Source of the DNA: Phlebotomus papatasi | Taxonomy: Eukaryota > Arthropoda > Insecta > Diptera > Psychodidae | NCBI RefSeq assembly: GCF_024763615.1 | Contig: NC_077223.1 | Location: 14,260,001-14,324,000 of the forward strand | Length of the DNA stretch: 64,000 nt | Reading direction: 5' to 3' | In this document: positions 1-12,700 of the stretch, piece after piece | Layout: every line of letters starts with the position of its first letter | Position numbering within the stretch: the stretch's first letter is position 1 | The notes under the pieces: model-generated | Databases searched by the model: none | The model's input: the letters and a program-made list of their open reading frames with translations, nothing else | Told to the model about the DNA's origin: nothing | Translations under genes and position numbers: made by a program

Positions 1-198
1 TTTTAACTCAAATCATATTCAAAATTTAACGTATATAGTGTTTAGGTCTTCCAAAAAGAACAAGTATTTAGATGGAATTCATTATCCATCAAGTATTGGA
101 ATAAAACTCCATGATTTCAATCAATTTATTTTTAGTGTCCAATTTTATCCTCAAAGTGTCCAAAATAAGAAAATGGTTAAAATTATGAGCCTTTCCCC
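1..198 (-). repeat. TAGGGGAA-family element, end fragment
   Basis: Reads as the reverse complement of the first 200 bases of the copy at 8167-9234, and ends with TTTCCCC followed by TA. The rest lies left of the window. Confidence 0.7.
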
Positions 199-298
199 TA
201 CTACACACAGGATTTGCATTTGAATAAAAATTGATTTTTTATGTTATAGTTCTAATATGTACACAAAAAGAAGCTGATGATTGACAGATCAATATATA

Positions 299-400
299 GA
301 TAGGGTAGTTAGAGCTTACGACCTATTTTCTTTCTATATCTTAAAAGACCTTTAATAAGATATAGAAAGAAAACAGGTCGTAAGCTCTAACGACCCTATC
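299..400. repeat. near-perfect 45-bp hairpin just upstream of exon 1
   Basis: Arms 299-343 and 356-400 pair with two mismatches in 45 around a 12-base loop. It lies 91 bases before the first coding exon, inside the 5' UTR intron. It could be a short MITE or a hairpin-RNA precursor. Confidence 0.85.
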
Positions 401-491
401 TGGTAGTTTTCATAGCAAATCGCTCACCTTTTTATTTTGTTGTTTTTTCGTTGAATTTATTTTTCAAAGTTATTTTTCATTTAAATTGCAG

Positions 492-754
492 GACTCTCTA
501 GCGGATGGATTGGTGGTATCGTTGGCTATTGGTCTTCTGGGCCCTCCTGGGCATCCCGTCGCCACCATTTAGTGACTGTCGGGCAAGCAATTTGGGTGGA
601 AATGGGAAAAATAGTGAGACATCGACGATATCCTCGCGAAAATGCAGAGTGACAGAGTTTCCCTGTGAAAATGGGGGCTGTATACCGCTGTCCAAATACT
701 GTGACCAGAAATACGACTGCTCAGACCGATCCGATGAGCCTAAATTGTGCACAG
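492..754 (+). CDS. exon 1 of the CUB/LDLa gene: signal peptide and first LDLa repeat
   Basis: An acceptor (AAATTGCAG) ends at 491, so a 5' UTR exon and the promoter lie to the left, outside the window. The start ATG is at 505, 13 bases into the exon; it is followed by a Trp/Leu-rich hydrophobic segment typical of a signal peptide. Six cysteines of a class A repeat follow (Cys 47, 54, 59, 66, 72, 82). Donor GTTAGT at 755; exon ends in phase 1. Confidence 0.88.
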
Positions 755-3700
755 GTTAGTTGAAAATTTTTCTCTCAGGAGATTTCTTTTTCCTGCATCA
801 CCTTACCCCCTTCCCCACATTAGTTCTCTAACAAATCCACGATGTTCTTCCATCACTATAATACATTTCCGGAAACGAGAAAATGGATAGTGAAAGAGTA
901 AGCGAATCTGTATCAATTGGAAAAAATATCTAGGTTGTCTTTTTTTTCATACCCCAGCCTCTTCATTCTCTTGGGTGAAAGCCCCCTCAGATGGCTCATT
1001 TTCCAAAGCATACCCCATCCACAGTAAGCCCCCAAAAACGTCCAACTATCACTAACACTCTGTTTTTCCAAACCATAAATATTCCAGTGTGCAATCGAAC
1101 ACTGTACGGCGAAGTAGGCAAGACTTATGAACTCGATGTCCGGCAACCGAAGGAGCTTCCATTTATTTGTGATTTCAATTTCACCGCTCTGGGCAACGAG
1201 CACGGAGACATAATCCAGGTAAGGGCATATATTGACTGTATTTTTCAAACCTCACTCCCCTAATGCCCTAGAAAAACACATTTATTCTCGGATGCACTCA
1301 GCCTGGTTACCATGGTCAAATTTTTTTATACTAGAGGATCTCTGGTGTGAAGTGTGCATGAATTACAGGGGGCAAATTTATCAGAACTTTTTCAGGAGAT
1401 TTTCTTGGAAGACCCTTTTTTTTCAGTGAAAAATTTTCTCACATGAATCTTTCATTTAACAAGGGAGCTCTAATGCTTCCATTCGCTTTAGTAGTTTATT
1501 TTCTGTCAGGAAAAACAAAAAAAATATCCAAAAGAATGAGTGCAGGAATAACTATTCTGAATTAAATGCAGCAATATTCCAAATGATATCTCAGACGGAG
1601 TTACATATTTAGCACCATATAATAGAAATTTTATTTTTTTTTAATTTTAATAAAGCTGATGAATAATCATTCTATGATTATTTATAAACAACAATAATAT
1701 TATGCTATAGAAAATAAACCTAAAATTTATTTCAGACTGAATTAATCCAGTTCTCAAAATAATTGATTTCTTCCTTTCAAAATCAATTGTTTTTTTAATA
1801 GTTGATCATTTTTTATCTTCCAAAAGTTTCTTGACACATTTGAATAGTTACTTAAAATGGTCAAATATGTGCAACGAATATGATGTCAACCAGTTAAATT
1901 TTGAATCAAACTCTGCTGTAAGCACATCATATCAATTATTAAAATATCTTTAGTATTTAAAAATGCAAAATATCATTGTGACCTTGATTATGACCGGATT
2001 TAAAGGGACAGATAATCCTAACCGGCTTATGTAGGTAAGATTCTTAACGTGAGCTAACTCGGAATGTATGCAAATTCGATTTAGAGTTAAAGTTGGGGGA
2101 CGCCATTAGGTTATCTTGAATCAAATTCGTGGAATTATACAAATTTTGTATTTAAACCAAAATATAAAGGATTTGGATGGACTGACAGAAAAGTGATATA
2201 TGGCTGAAATGTAGACCAGAATATTCTCTATAATTTTGCCATAGAACTTGATCTTATCGATTAATCAGAAGCCGAGATAATCGAGGTTGTTTGTTTCTGA
2301 ACTCGTTTTTTCACCTAGAGCGCCCCAAGTGTTCATTTAATGAACTTCAATTATATCAAAGAATTGTTGTATTTTGTGACACTTTCCATTTAAAACTTTA
2401 TTTTGTGTCTTGGTCGAGTAGAAGCAGTCAAATTGGCATCTAAGTGGTTTCAAAGCGTTATTATGGGAAAAATCAAGATCGCATTATCTGATCGAAAAAT
2501 GATGTGTGGACGAAATGTAGACACAAATGTCTTCTACAATTATGTCGAAGTAATCATTAAAATCGGTACAGCGACAGTCGATATAATTAAGGTTATGTGA
2601 TATTGAAATTGGTTTTTCGATTGTGGCGCCAATCGCGTTGGTCCTATGAAGTTCAAATGTTCTAAGAAGTTGTAGCATTTGGTGAGATCTTTCGTTTAAG
2701 CCCTCATTCATCAAAATCGGTCACATAGAACCGGAGATATGATTTTTTTGAATTTCGTGAAATTTGACCTTTCATATCTTCGGTTCTATTGTAACCACAG
2801 CGCACTTGCGCCCCATATTGGAAACGCTATAGACTAGACTACAACACTCTAAAATTTGATTAACTTGCACAAAGGAGTTTTTGCGAAAAATGAGTTTGAA
2901 TTTTGATGGATTTTGACGCTATCGCAGCGCCACCTGTGGTGACTTTTTGAACTTTCATCTGAAAGTGCTCATCGATGCGAAATCAAAAACCCAAAATTTA
3001 ACTCAAAATGTCTAATTAGAACCGGAGATAGAGGCCGGTCAATTTTCGAACTTTGACCCCTTATAGCTGGGGTCAGGGGTTATGGATCGACTTAAGTATG
3101 TTTTTGTTTGATAGGTATAATCAGCGGTTATAACATACTAAAATTTCAGCCCGATACACAAAGGAATTTTTGAGTTATTTAATTTAGAAAATTGAAAACT
3201 CTTCTTTTTAAAAATGGCGCCCCCTAGCGGTTGTTTTATGAATTTTCGATGTTAGAAGGGGAAGTGTCATTTCACGAGAGCTTTCCAGCTTTTCCTTCTA
3301 TTGGAAAGATATTAGTCCAAATGGAGACAAGGGAAAGTTTCTAATTGGAGACAAATAGTGTAAGTGAAACCGTGACGAAAGGCTTCCAAAACCTTGTTGA
3401 GTTGCTCCTGAGTGCAGGATTTGTTCTTATTCCTGGTCTTTTCTCCTTTCCCATCTAAAATAATAAGAAAATCTCTCCAATACAATCATATTTCCGGGGT
3501 TTCCTATTGAAGCATTTGCAGACACTTCAGAAAAACCCTTTTTGTTCACGAAATAGGTAATTATTTCGTTTGAAAACTTCTCGTACTATTAGCAATAAGA
3601 ATTTGTACTTAATTTAACTAAAATGATCCAGAAATATGACATAAATGTTAAACAAAACGAATAAACAAGAGTCACCTCATTGTGTTTTTCATTGGAAAAC

Positions 3701-6700
3701 ATGGTCGATCGATGAAAAATTCAATGGTGAAAAGGTACACTTTTAATTTTTCTTAGAAATTAATAAATTAAAATTTGTGAATGTGAATGGATTTTCGCTG
3801 TATTTGAAGGAAAATTAACTAAATAATGAAACTGTGGTATAGAATATATAAAATATAATAATTTAGTGCTGCATTTATCATGAAAACAATGACGTTTCCA
3901 TTTGGAGTAGCGAAAAATTTCCATTTCGCTCCTTGGAAATTACAAGGGGCCAACTCAATCTGAGCCATTTTTCAGGAGACAGCATGAAAGATTCAACTTT
4001 GTATAAATAACTATCTCAATGAAGTATGTTAATAAAAACAATTTAATTCTTTTCTATTTGTATGAGCACTAATATAAACATCGATACTTTTATATTTTTA
4101 CCTTTCAAAATATGTTTTTTTGTGAGTTAGCTCTTTGTCATTCTAAATGATGCGCAAATTTTCATGAAATTAGAATGACAAGGGATCAACTTGCTTGAGT
4201 TAGTCCCTTGTTTCACAAAAATTTGAACGATAAATCTATTTTATGCCCCTTGACTTCAAACAAAACCGCGTAAGCAATCATAAAGAGTAAAATTTTGAAA
4301 AACTTTTGTAATTACGAGATTTAATGATTCATATCATCTAAAATTTTATTAAATTCTCTGTCTGAGTGCATTAAAACCTCAAAATTGCCAAAAAGTGAGT
4401 TGGCCCCTTGTAATTTCCAAGGAGCGATTTGAAGCATGTTTTGAATTAGCTTAATTTTCCTTCCTTCATGAAGAGAAATCGGAGACAGGTCCGTACACCA
4501 GTAGAAGGTCGAACGGCAATAGACTCTACGCTGCGAAAGTACATCGATACTAATATGATCGCTTTCACTCAACCACGTTATTTAAAATTAGGTTTAAAAA
4601 AAAGTTTTCACAAATTTCGATTATTCTTTAATATTGTTGTAGTTCGTTACATGGCCACTGGGGCACTGTGGTCAAAAACGTGTTCTAAAACCATTTAATT
4701 GTATTATCTCGGCTACAGAACATCTGATGTTCATCGTTCTTTTAGTTTATCCTTTTCCTAGATATTTTGATTTAAATAGGAAATTGTAATTATTTTAGAA
4801 ATCTAGTCTTGTAACCAGTTTTTTTTTATGTATTTCAATTTCTTTCCAGTGATATTTTATTAATTACTTTGAAATTTTTGTCTGAGGTTTTAATTATTGT
4901 TCCATTTATTGTTTCCCAATTATTGTTTAAATAAAATGTCGTAATTACATTTCGCGTTACGTTTAATTTTTATTTTTCATTTAATATGAATTCAGCAAAA
5001 TTGCTAATAGAGAAATTGATATGAGCTCACTTATTAATCGCCGAATAATTAAAATAATAAATTAAAGTAAGTAATATAACAATTGGTTTAAATTTTATAG
5101 GATTTATTAATCTACTTTGGCCTTAATATCAATTTCAGTTACAATTTGAGTCTGCTTTTTGGGAAAATTTATAATGGAAAATCCAAAATTATGCAGATGG
5201 TGAATGTAGAATGAAAATTTCAGGGATAGATTACATAGTTTTCCTGTTCATAATTCAAGTGTTAAGTACATAGGTTTGTTTGAGACTTTGGGCAAAAGGG
5301 GAAGATGGAATTATTTGTCTGGAAATTTGTAGGCAAATCATCAAAATCTAAATTGTCTCTCTGTCAGATCAACTTTAATAAATTCAACGTGGGTCGCTTC
5401 ACATCCTTCAAGGAGACTGGGTGCCATGATGGCTCTATGGCAATCCGGGAGGCACAATTGCCCACATCGGGTGGTGTATGGTGTGGTACAGCCTGGGGAT
5501 TCAATTCCTACTACAGTGAGACACAATCCATTAATGTGTCACTGAGATTGTGGCGTCTGCCGGGAGGCTTGACCGCTGCATCGGGTGCATCTGCTGGAAA
5601 CTTTGAGTTTGCTATCTCCTACAAGTTTCTCCGAAGGGGTGAGGAGAGACTTTGACCATTTTTATTTGGTTCTGTATATCTTTTTATATCAGCTTTTGTG
5701 CCATACTTTTTTTTATTGTTGTTGTATTTTTTGCCGCAACAGTGCGGACCTGAACAATAATTCACTCGGTGGATTAATCCATATGGAAGAGGGATTTCTG
5801 CATTTTCTCTCCGTGATGAATACCCTCTTATTTTTCAGGAGATGCTCTCTTGCGAAGCGATGTGGGTGCATGGATGGGTGAATCGGTGCCTGGAAGTTAC
5901 TGCAATCGCCATCTCTATGATTGCGATCAACGCCGTGGGGGATGTGTCATAAGATCTCCCAATTTTCCAGGCATCTATCCCCGTAACATCACATGCCTCT
6001 ATCGTATCAGTCAGCGCACAATCCCCAATGGATTGCATGCAATGATTGTCCTGAGGCAGAGTGATCGCCACAAGCTCCATATTAAGGATCAGGCACCGCA
6101 GATGGAGCAAAATAATCGGATGCTGCGGAGCTGGGAGCAATGTGATCTGGTGCAGGATTATATTTCTGTGAGAGATGGGAAGACACTCGATGCCCCGGAA
6201 ATTGCAAGATTTTGTGGTGGAGATACTCTGCCAGAAATCATTGCCAGTGGCCCCGATATGGCCATTGAATTCAAGACATCACCATACGACAGTCTCTTCC
6301 ACAATTTCCAAGCACCCAGTTTGATGGGATATGAATTGGAGATAAATGTAAGTTATTTAACGTTTTTTTTTTGATACAGCATTTCAGCATTTTCCTCCTC
6401 ACAGAATTAGGGAAAGATATTTATTTATTTTTTTTTTTAATTTAAAATTTTATTATTAGAATGATTAGAATAGTCCTGGATAACAAAGGCTTTGCGAAGT
6501 GCTTGAACTCGTGACTTAGATGTTATACCTCAAAAGTATTTTCGCATCCTATAAATGGAGTATGAGTGCTTTCGCATCATTTACCATTTACCGGTTTTCA
6601 ACCGATTTGAAACGATTTATAAATCATTCAAAAGATCCTCCAAAATTGGTTTTCGGATAAAATTTAGTTATCGGCTATGAACCGAATCATTACCGATCCA

Positions 6701-9700
6701 GAACCGATTCGAACCGGTTCGGTTTTATAGGAAATTCCAAGACCTTTCCAACGAGTCCAACATGATCCCATTCGCTTGATAAATGCGCTCTCTAGTGGCT
6801 CTTTAACCTTTGACCTTGAAAAAACGTTTTTAAGAATATATTCAATGTGTATCTGGCCAGTTCTACGTAGTTGCAGCTCTTCCGGTATTCGCCAGAGAAT
6901 TCGTTTCTTTTCAAAATGAAAGACTTCGAAATTTTACCAAAGCTTTCGACCCTTGGTGTGGGTCTTCCTCAGTGGGTCAATTAAAGTCGTTTTACAATTT
7001 GAAATTTCGTCTGTCGTCTGCTAACAATTACACTTTGCCACTTAAACATTTATTTGGGATTTTTTCACTGGTATTTTAATGTATTACTAAAAATCTTTTA
7101 ACTATTGGCGTTCTCTACGTTGGACGGTCTTTGTTCAACATTAATTGACCCTCTGAGGAAGACCCACATCAAGGGTCGAAAGCTTTGGTAAAAGCTTTGC
7201 GAAATACTCGAACTCGTGATCCTTCGCATAATTTATAGTTTACCGGTTCACAACCGATTTGAACCGATTTATAAATCGCTCAAAACGTTGCCCAAAATAC
7301 CTTAAGGGTAATGTTTTGAAATTTTGGATAAAAATTAGTTTTCTTTTGTAAATCAGTTCATTACCGATTCATAACCGATTGAGATCGGTTCAGGCTTGTG
7401 AAGAATTCCAAGACCTTTCCAACGGGCCCGAACATGATATCATTCGGTTCAGAAATACTCTCTCTAGAGCCATTTTTAATTACAGTGAGAGTGAATGAAA
7501 TCGATCTAGCCATCTTGCTCGCTCATATAGGTAATTTAGAAAACATGTTTACAAAACAAAAGTTATTGTGCTTTGGGCATTACTTGAGGAATTAATTCGA
7601 ATTAAAGGTGTACAAAAATTAATTACTTTTCCTATTTTTGTGCAACAAAGGTAAACTGGTGAAACTGAAAGGATCACAGAGGATCCTTTGATAGTTATCC
7701 CTGTTTTGACGTTTATTTGAATCCAGAATAAATGAATAAAAACAATGAAAAAGGCATCTTTGATGTTCTCTCAGATGAGAGAAATATGATATAAATAATA
7801 ATGACCAGCGCATTATAACTTTAGTTTGTAAACATGTTTTCAACATTTCGCATGAGAATGAGCGAGATGACTAGATCTAGATCTCACTCACTCTCATTGA
7901 AATGTCAAAAACATGTTTACTAAACAAAAGTTATTGTGCGTTGGGCATAAGTTTACAATGAAACAAAATCCATCCTTTTGAAAAGTATCAAATATCATCC
8001 AATTTGATACTTTGATTTTTGCCAGTGTACAACTCCAACGAGCTTTTACCCTATCACTCTTGATCCAGACAAGTGCCCGTGTCCAATATTTGTAATTAAG
8101 GTACACAAAAACTAAAATATAATATTCGAGAATTAAGCATTTCCAAATTATTCTCCTCAATGAATAGGGGAAATGCTTCTAATTTTGTCCAGTTTCTTAT
8201 TTTGGACACTTTGAGGATAACATTGGACACTAAAAATAAATTGATTAAAATGATGGATTTTTATTCCAATATTTGATGAATAATGAATTTTATCTAAATA
8301 TTTGTTCTTTTTGGAATATTTTAACACTAAATACGTTAAAATTTGAATATGATTTGAGTTGAAATTGCTTTGTTGAAAATTCAGTGTGAGCAATTGCTTA
8401 CGAGAAATATGACAGAACTTCGTGGCTTACTTCAGTCTTATTTAGTTTTGGTGAAGTACTAACAAAGTTTGTTCGCTGTTTTTGAGTGATATTATTGAAT
8501 ATTCATTGAATATTGTGTTGATTCACGTTACTGATGATTTGTACATTTGACCTGAAGTGAGATTTGCCTTGTGAATTATATTTTTCGTGTGAAAAATGGG
8601 AAATTTTTTAAGACATTCACCAGTGAGGTGATGATTCTTATTTTGGACAGGTGTTTTTCTCACGAAATTTCGTGAAGTTTTAGCTTTTGTGATGACTAGG
8701 TTGGACAAATGCCTGGAGAAATGAAGGAGCATCATCTCTACGAAAGAGATGCAGTGAGAAATGCCTTGAAAGGCTCCCGGAAAGGGCAGGGAATGAGTGA
8801 ATCCGCACGTACTTGGAGTACCGAAGTCAACTCACTTTAATGAATGATATGGAAAGTTTCTGGGCTTCTTGTGACATTCTACGTTTCCCTTACATGAACA
8901 GGAAGAGGACTTGGTAAGATTGGTTCATAAAATGAAGAACAATGGGCATCCTGTTGAGGCGGATTATCTGTCCAAATTTACAGACAAGTTGTAAAAATTA
9001 ATAACCAAGTTGTCCAAAATAAGAGTCAAATTCACCTCTACATATCAATTCATTTTTAAACGTATTAAAATTAATTTTAGTAAAAATGAGATGATAAATA
9101 GCTTGCCAAGTTTCTAAACAATCCTTCTGAAAAGAGAGTAACAAGAAAAGTCAATTAGTATTGAAAATATGGCACTTCAAACTTAGGATATCGATGCTTA
9201 TATGCAGACTGTCCAAAATTATAAGCACTTCCCCTACAACAGAAAAAAATCGAGAATCTTTTTTTTCTAAATTCAGAGAGTTCTATTACATGAAGTGAAT
9301 ATATTAAAGTAAATTTATAATCATTTAATTGGATTGAATTTTATTTTATCCTTCAAAATATCTTCCTCAAAGCATCACAGAGATTTTCTATGAATTTCCT
9401 TCAATTTATGATGTCTCATATTAAGACGACTTTTCCCATGTTTTATTCACCATAAAGCATCTTTCTCCTCCAAGTAATTTATCAAAAAATATTTCTCAAC
9501 TTGTCGATGAATTTTCAATGAATATTCTCTCTATATAGTGGAAAATCCTTCAGCACTTAGGGTGTCCCCTTTTCTCCTTTTCCAACTAGAAGGAAAATCT
9601 TGACACATACATACTGGGAAGAAGCTGCAAGAAAAGGCAAGATACAAGAGACTTTGTAATTCAAAATGATTCCAAAAGTGTCTTTTCGGAGAAATCACAT

Positions 9701-12700
9701 CGTATGTGCGTTCTTGGAACTTGCCAAAACTTTCTCTCACGACCATATTCTCCACTATAATACCATCTCTCGCACCCCCTAGAATGTGAGCAGATGTCCC
9801 GGGAGTTGGAAGTTTTAGATAAAGTACACAAAATTCCCATATGAAGGAGAGTATTTGGTGAATTGTGTCTTCTTCAACTTTTCCCAATGACTATCATTGA
9901 GTTGTCTTATCATCCCTTCCTTGATATTTTTTGTGGGTGTTTTCTCTCTTCTTTTTTTTTATTCACTGTAATACTTCTGGATTAACTCGACGAGAAATTC
10001 AACAGTCAACAAGAGTTTTCATACTCACTCCAACATTTGCTCAACTTTTCTTAGATGATTCTTCTGAGACTTCTTTTTTTTTTGCTTTTATACGCAATAC
10101 TTTTATTGCACAAACATTAAAAGACTTAACATACATCGATGCTTGTATTAGGAATTGTCGTAAACGCAGTTATCTAATTTTCATCTTTCATTTGATCTGT
10201 AGTCTTTTAATAGCTTACAAATAAATTCAAAGATGCAAAATTTCTACCGGGGACTTACGAAATATTCCTAAATCGTATAACCCACAAAGAAGTTTGTAAA
10301 AGTTTGTACATTTTAACAAACTTTGTTCGTAACATAATCACATGACAAGCATTTTTTGTATAAGGGAAGAGCACCCCGGATCGGAATGTTAAGAGATATG
10401 TTCGATATTTAGTTGAAAATATAAGCCTCAAAATACTATTTGGTTTTGTGCATGCTAATTGGTATATTAGTGATCCATTTAACTATATCTGTGCATTTGA
10501 ATTTTAAATTTTTACAATAAATTAATAAAAATTAGGTTTAATTGCAAACTTGCAATCTGTACCTCGGATCGTCACGAATTCAATCAGGTGTCTCACGGAA
10601 ATTTGATTTTATAAATCAAATCAGAGCTAATGCAGTGCATTCTTGTAAGAGTTAATTGGTAAAAAGTAACTAATAATTTTTAAAAAATCATTTGATTTGG
10701 AGCAACAATACGGTAATAACCTGACGATCCGAGGAACACTGCCGATCGCTGGTACTCTTCCCTTATTTTTACTAAATTTGTTCGTAAATGTTTGTAAACA
10801 CACAATCATCTTCGTACAATTTCGTCAATTGTAATTTGTTTATATTTAGAGTAGACTCTCGCTTATCCGTGGACTCTTTGTCTGGGTGACATAGAATAAT
10901 CCGTAAAACAGTTGAATTTTCAAAATTTTATTGACAAATGCGGTTCACGTTTTGGAGGTTTTGTTAAAGCAAATGTGTTCTAATCTACGGTGATCCTTTC
11001 TCAATATGACTTTTCAGGAACGTATTCATACTGAGGGGGAATGTCCAGAATGAATAGAAGGGGGTGGGGAGGGGAAATTAAAAAAAGACTGTCCTAGATA
11101 ATGTTGACTAATAGAGGGGGTCGTCGAAGACGGGAAATCGATATCTCTAACCGTTTGGCCTCTAGCCGTGTCACAAGCTTTCGAACAAATAAAAAAATAT
11201 TTGAGAAGGATACATCAATTACGGGTACTATACTGTGCAAATTCAAGACACTCTGTAGCCTCGTGGTGGAAGGATTAGTCAATCCAAGAGAGTGTCCAGG
11301 AGGGGAATTGTGCAACGTTCTGGCAATGCCATATGACAAATTGGGTTCGAATCGTAGGAGAGCTTTTTCGAAACTGCGATTCTGTAGCCATAGCATTGAC
11401 ATTTCAGCTCATGTGACATTGTCAGAAGTCACATATTTGAGATTTCTGGCAATTAAAATGACAATGAATTTTGTTAAACAAATTAACCAAGACGTAGGGG
11501 AAAGTGACCATGCTTTATACTGTAAAATGATGTCCAAGGTTTGTGATTATTTTCTGATTAACAAACAAACCGAAGCGATTCTTCCACTATGACAAAAAAA
11601 TGTCTCACTTATTAGGTTCATAATCCCACCTCAAATAGTTCCTAGAAATCATTGGATTTTCCTCAAGAAGAAAATGGAAATTCAGTAGCGATTTTTATAC
11701 AAGTTGGGTCCGAGGCCTTCCTGTATAATAATTGATTCGACAATTCGGAGACCCATTTTCACTGCAAAAAATTCACCGGATACAAAAAATTGCACATCAA
11801 TATTTAGACGGAACTCTATTCTATCTGCTTAAATCGTTTATATGACTGGTTATTAGTTTTAAAATCACTTTTATGTAATTTTTCTAAGCCATGTTTTTAT
11901 GACATTAGGGCGCTAGCGAAAACCATTTTTTCACTTTGAGTCCAAGAAAATGTCACTTTGCAACCTTAAAATTCAGGCAACAGGGTTGAAGATTATGTCA
12001 ATTGTCGATAAAATTGGCGGATTGCAATATGTGTAATTATGAAAGAATCACATCTAATGATATAGTTGCCACATTAAAATTATCATTCATGGACCCTTCT
12101 TAAAATATAGGATGGACATAAGTAGAATTTATGAATTTGTTACCACCCACAAAAACAGTGTCCACCAAGTAAAAATATTTTTACATAAATATTAGTACTG
12201 ATGACCCCTCTATGTGCCTATGATAGTAGTTTTCCTGAACAGCGACATTAATTAAGAAATACTTATGAAATATCATGTATCGAAATTACAGTTTTGGGCC
12301 TATTTTTGATTTTTGCTTCCTGAAACTAGGAAAAAAGAGCTACGATCCTAATTTTTTAAGGAAATGTGAGGCTTAGCACCAGCTATTGAAATATATTGCG
12401 ATGAGTCATAACTATTGATTAACATATGAAAAAAATAGTTATTATCAAGCTTGGATCGTATCAAGCATGGTCACTTTCCCCTACTGTATTTTCATAAAAT
12501 CATCAAGTAAAGGGATTTCATTAAAAATTCAATGAATTGCATTTTCGAACTCATATGATATGACAAAAAAAGCTCGATTGGCATTGTTAGGTTTCGAACT
12601 CACGCGTGAAAATGCCACGAAAATTACAGAATTCCCCTACAGGAGTATCGACTTAATTTTAAAACCTAGCTCTAAATACGCGTGGAGATTCCTTCCTTTC

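Noticed and set aside
11340..11360. tRNA-like T-loop GGTTCGAATC
   Set aside because: No acceptor stem, D-arm or anticodon arm at the right spacing; part of a repeat.
11101..11592. 163-codon ORF on the plus strand
   Set aside because: Lies in a repeat that also occurs inverted at 12856-13052, where the frame is broken; no recognisable domain.
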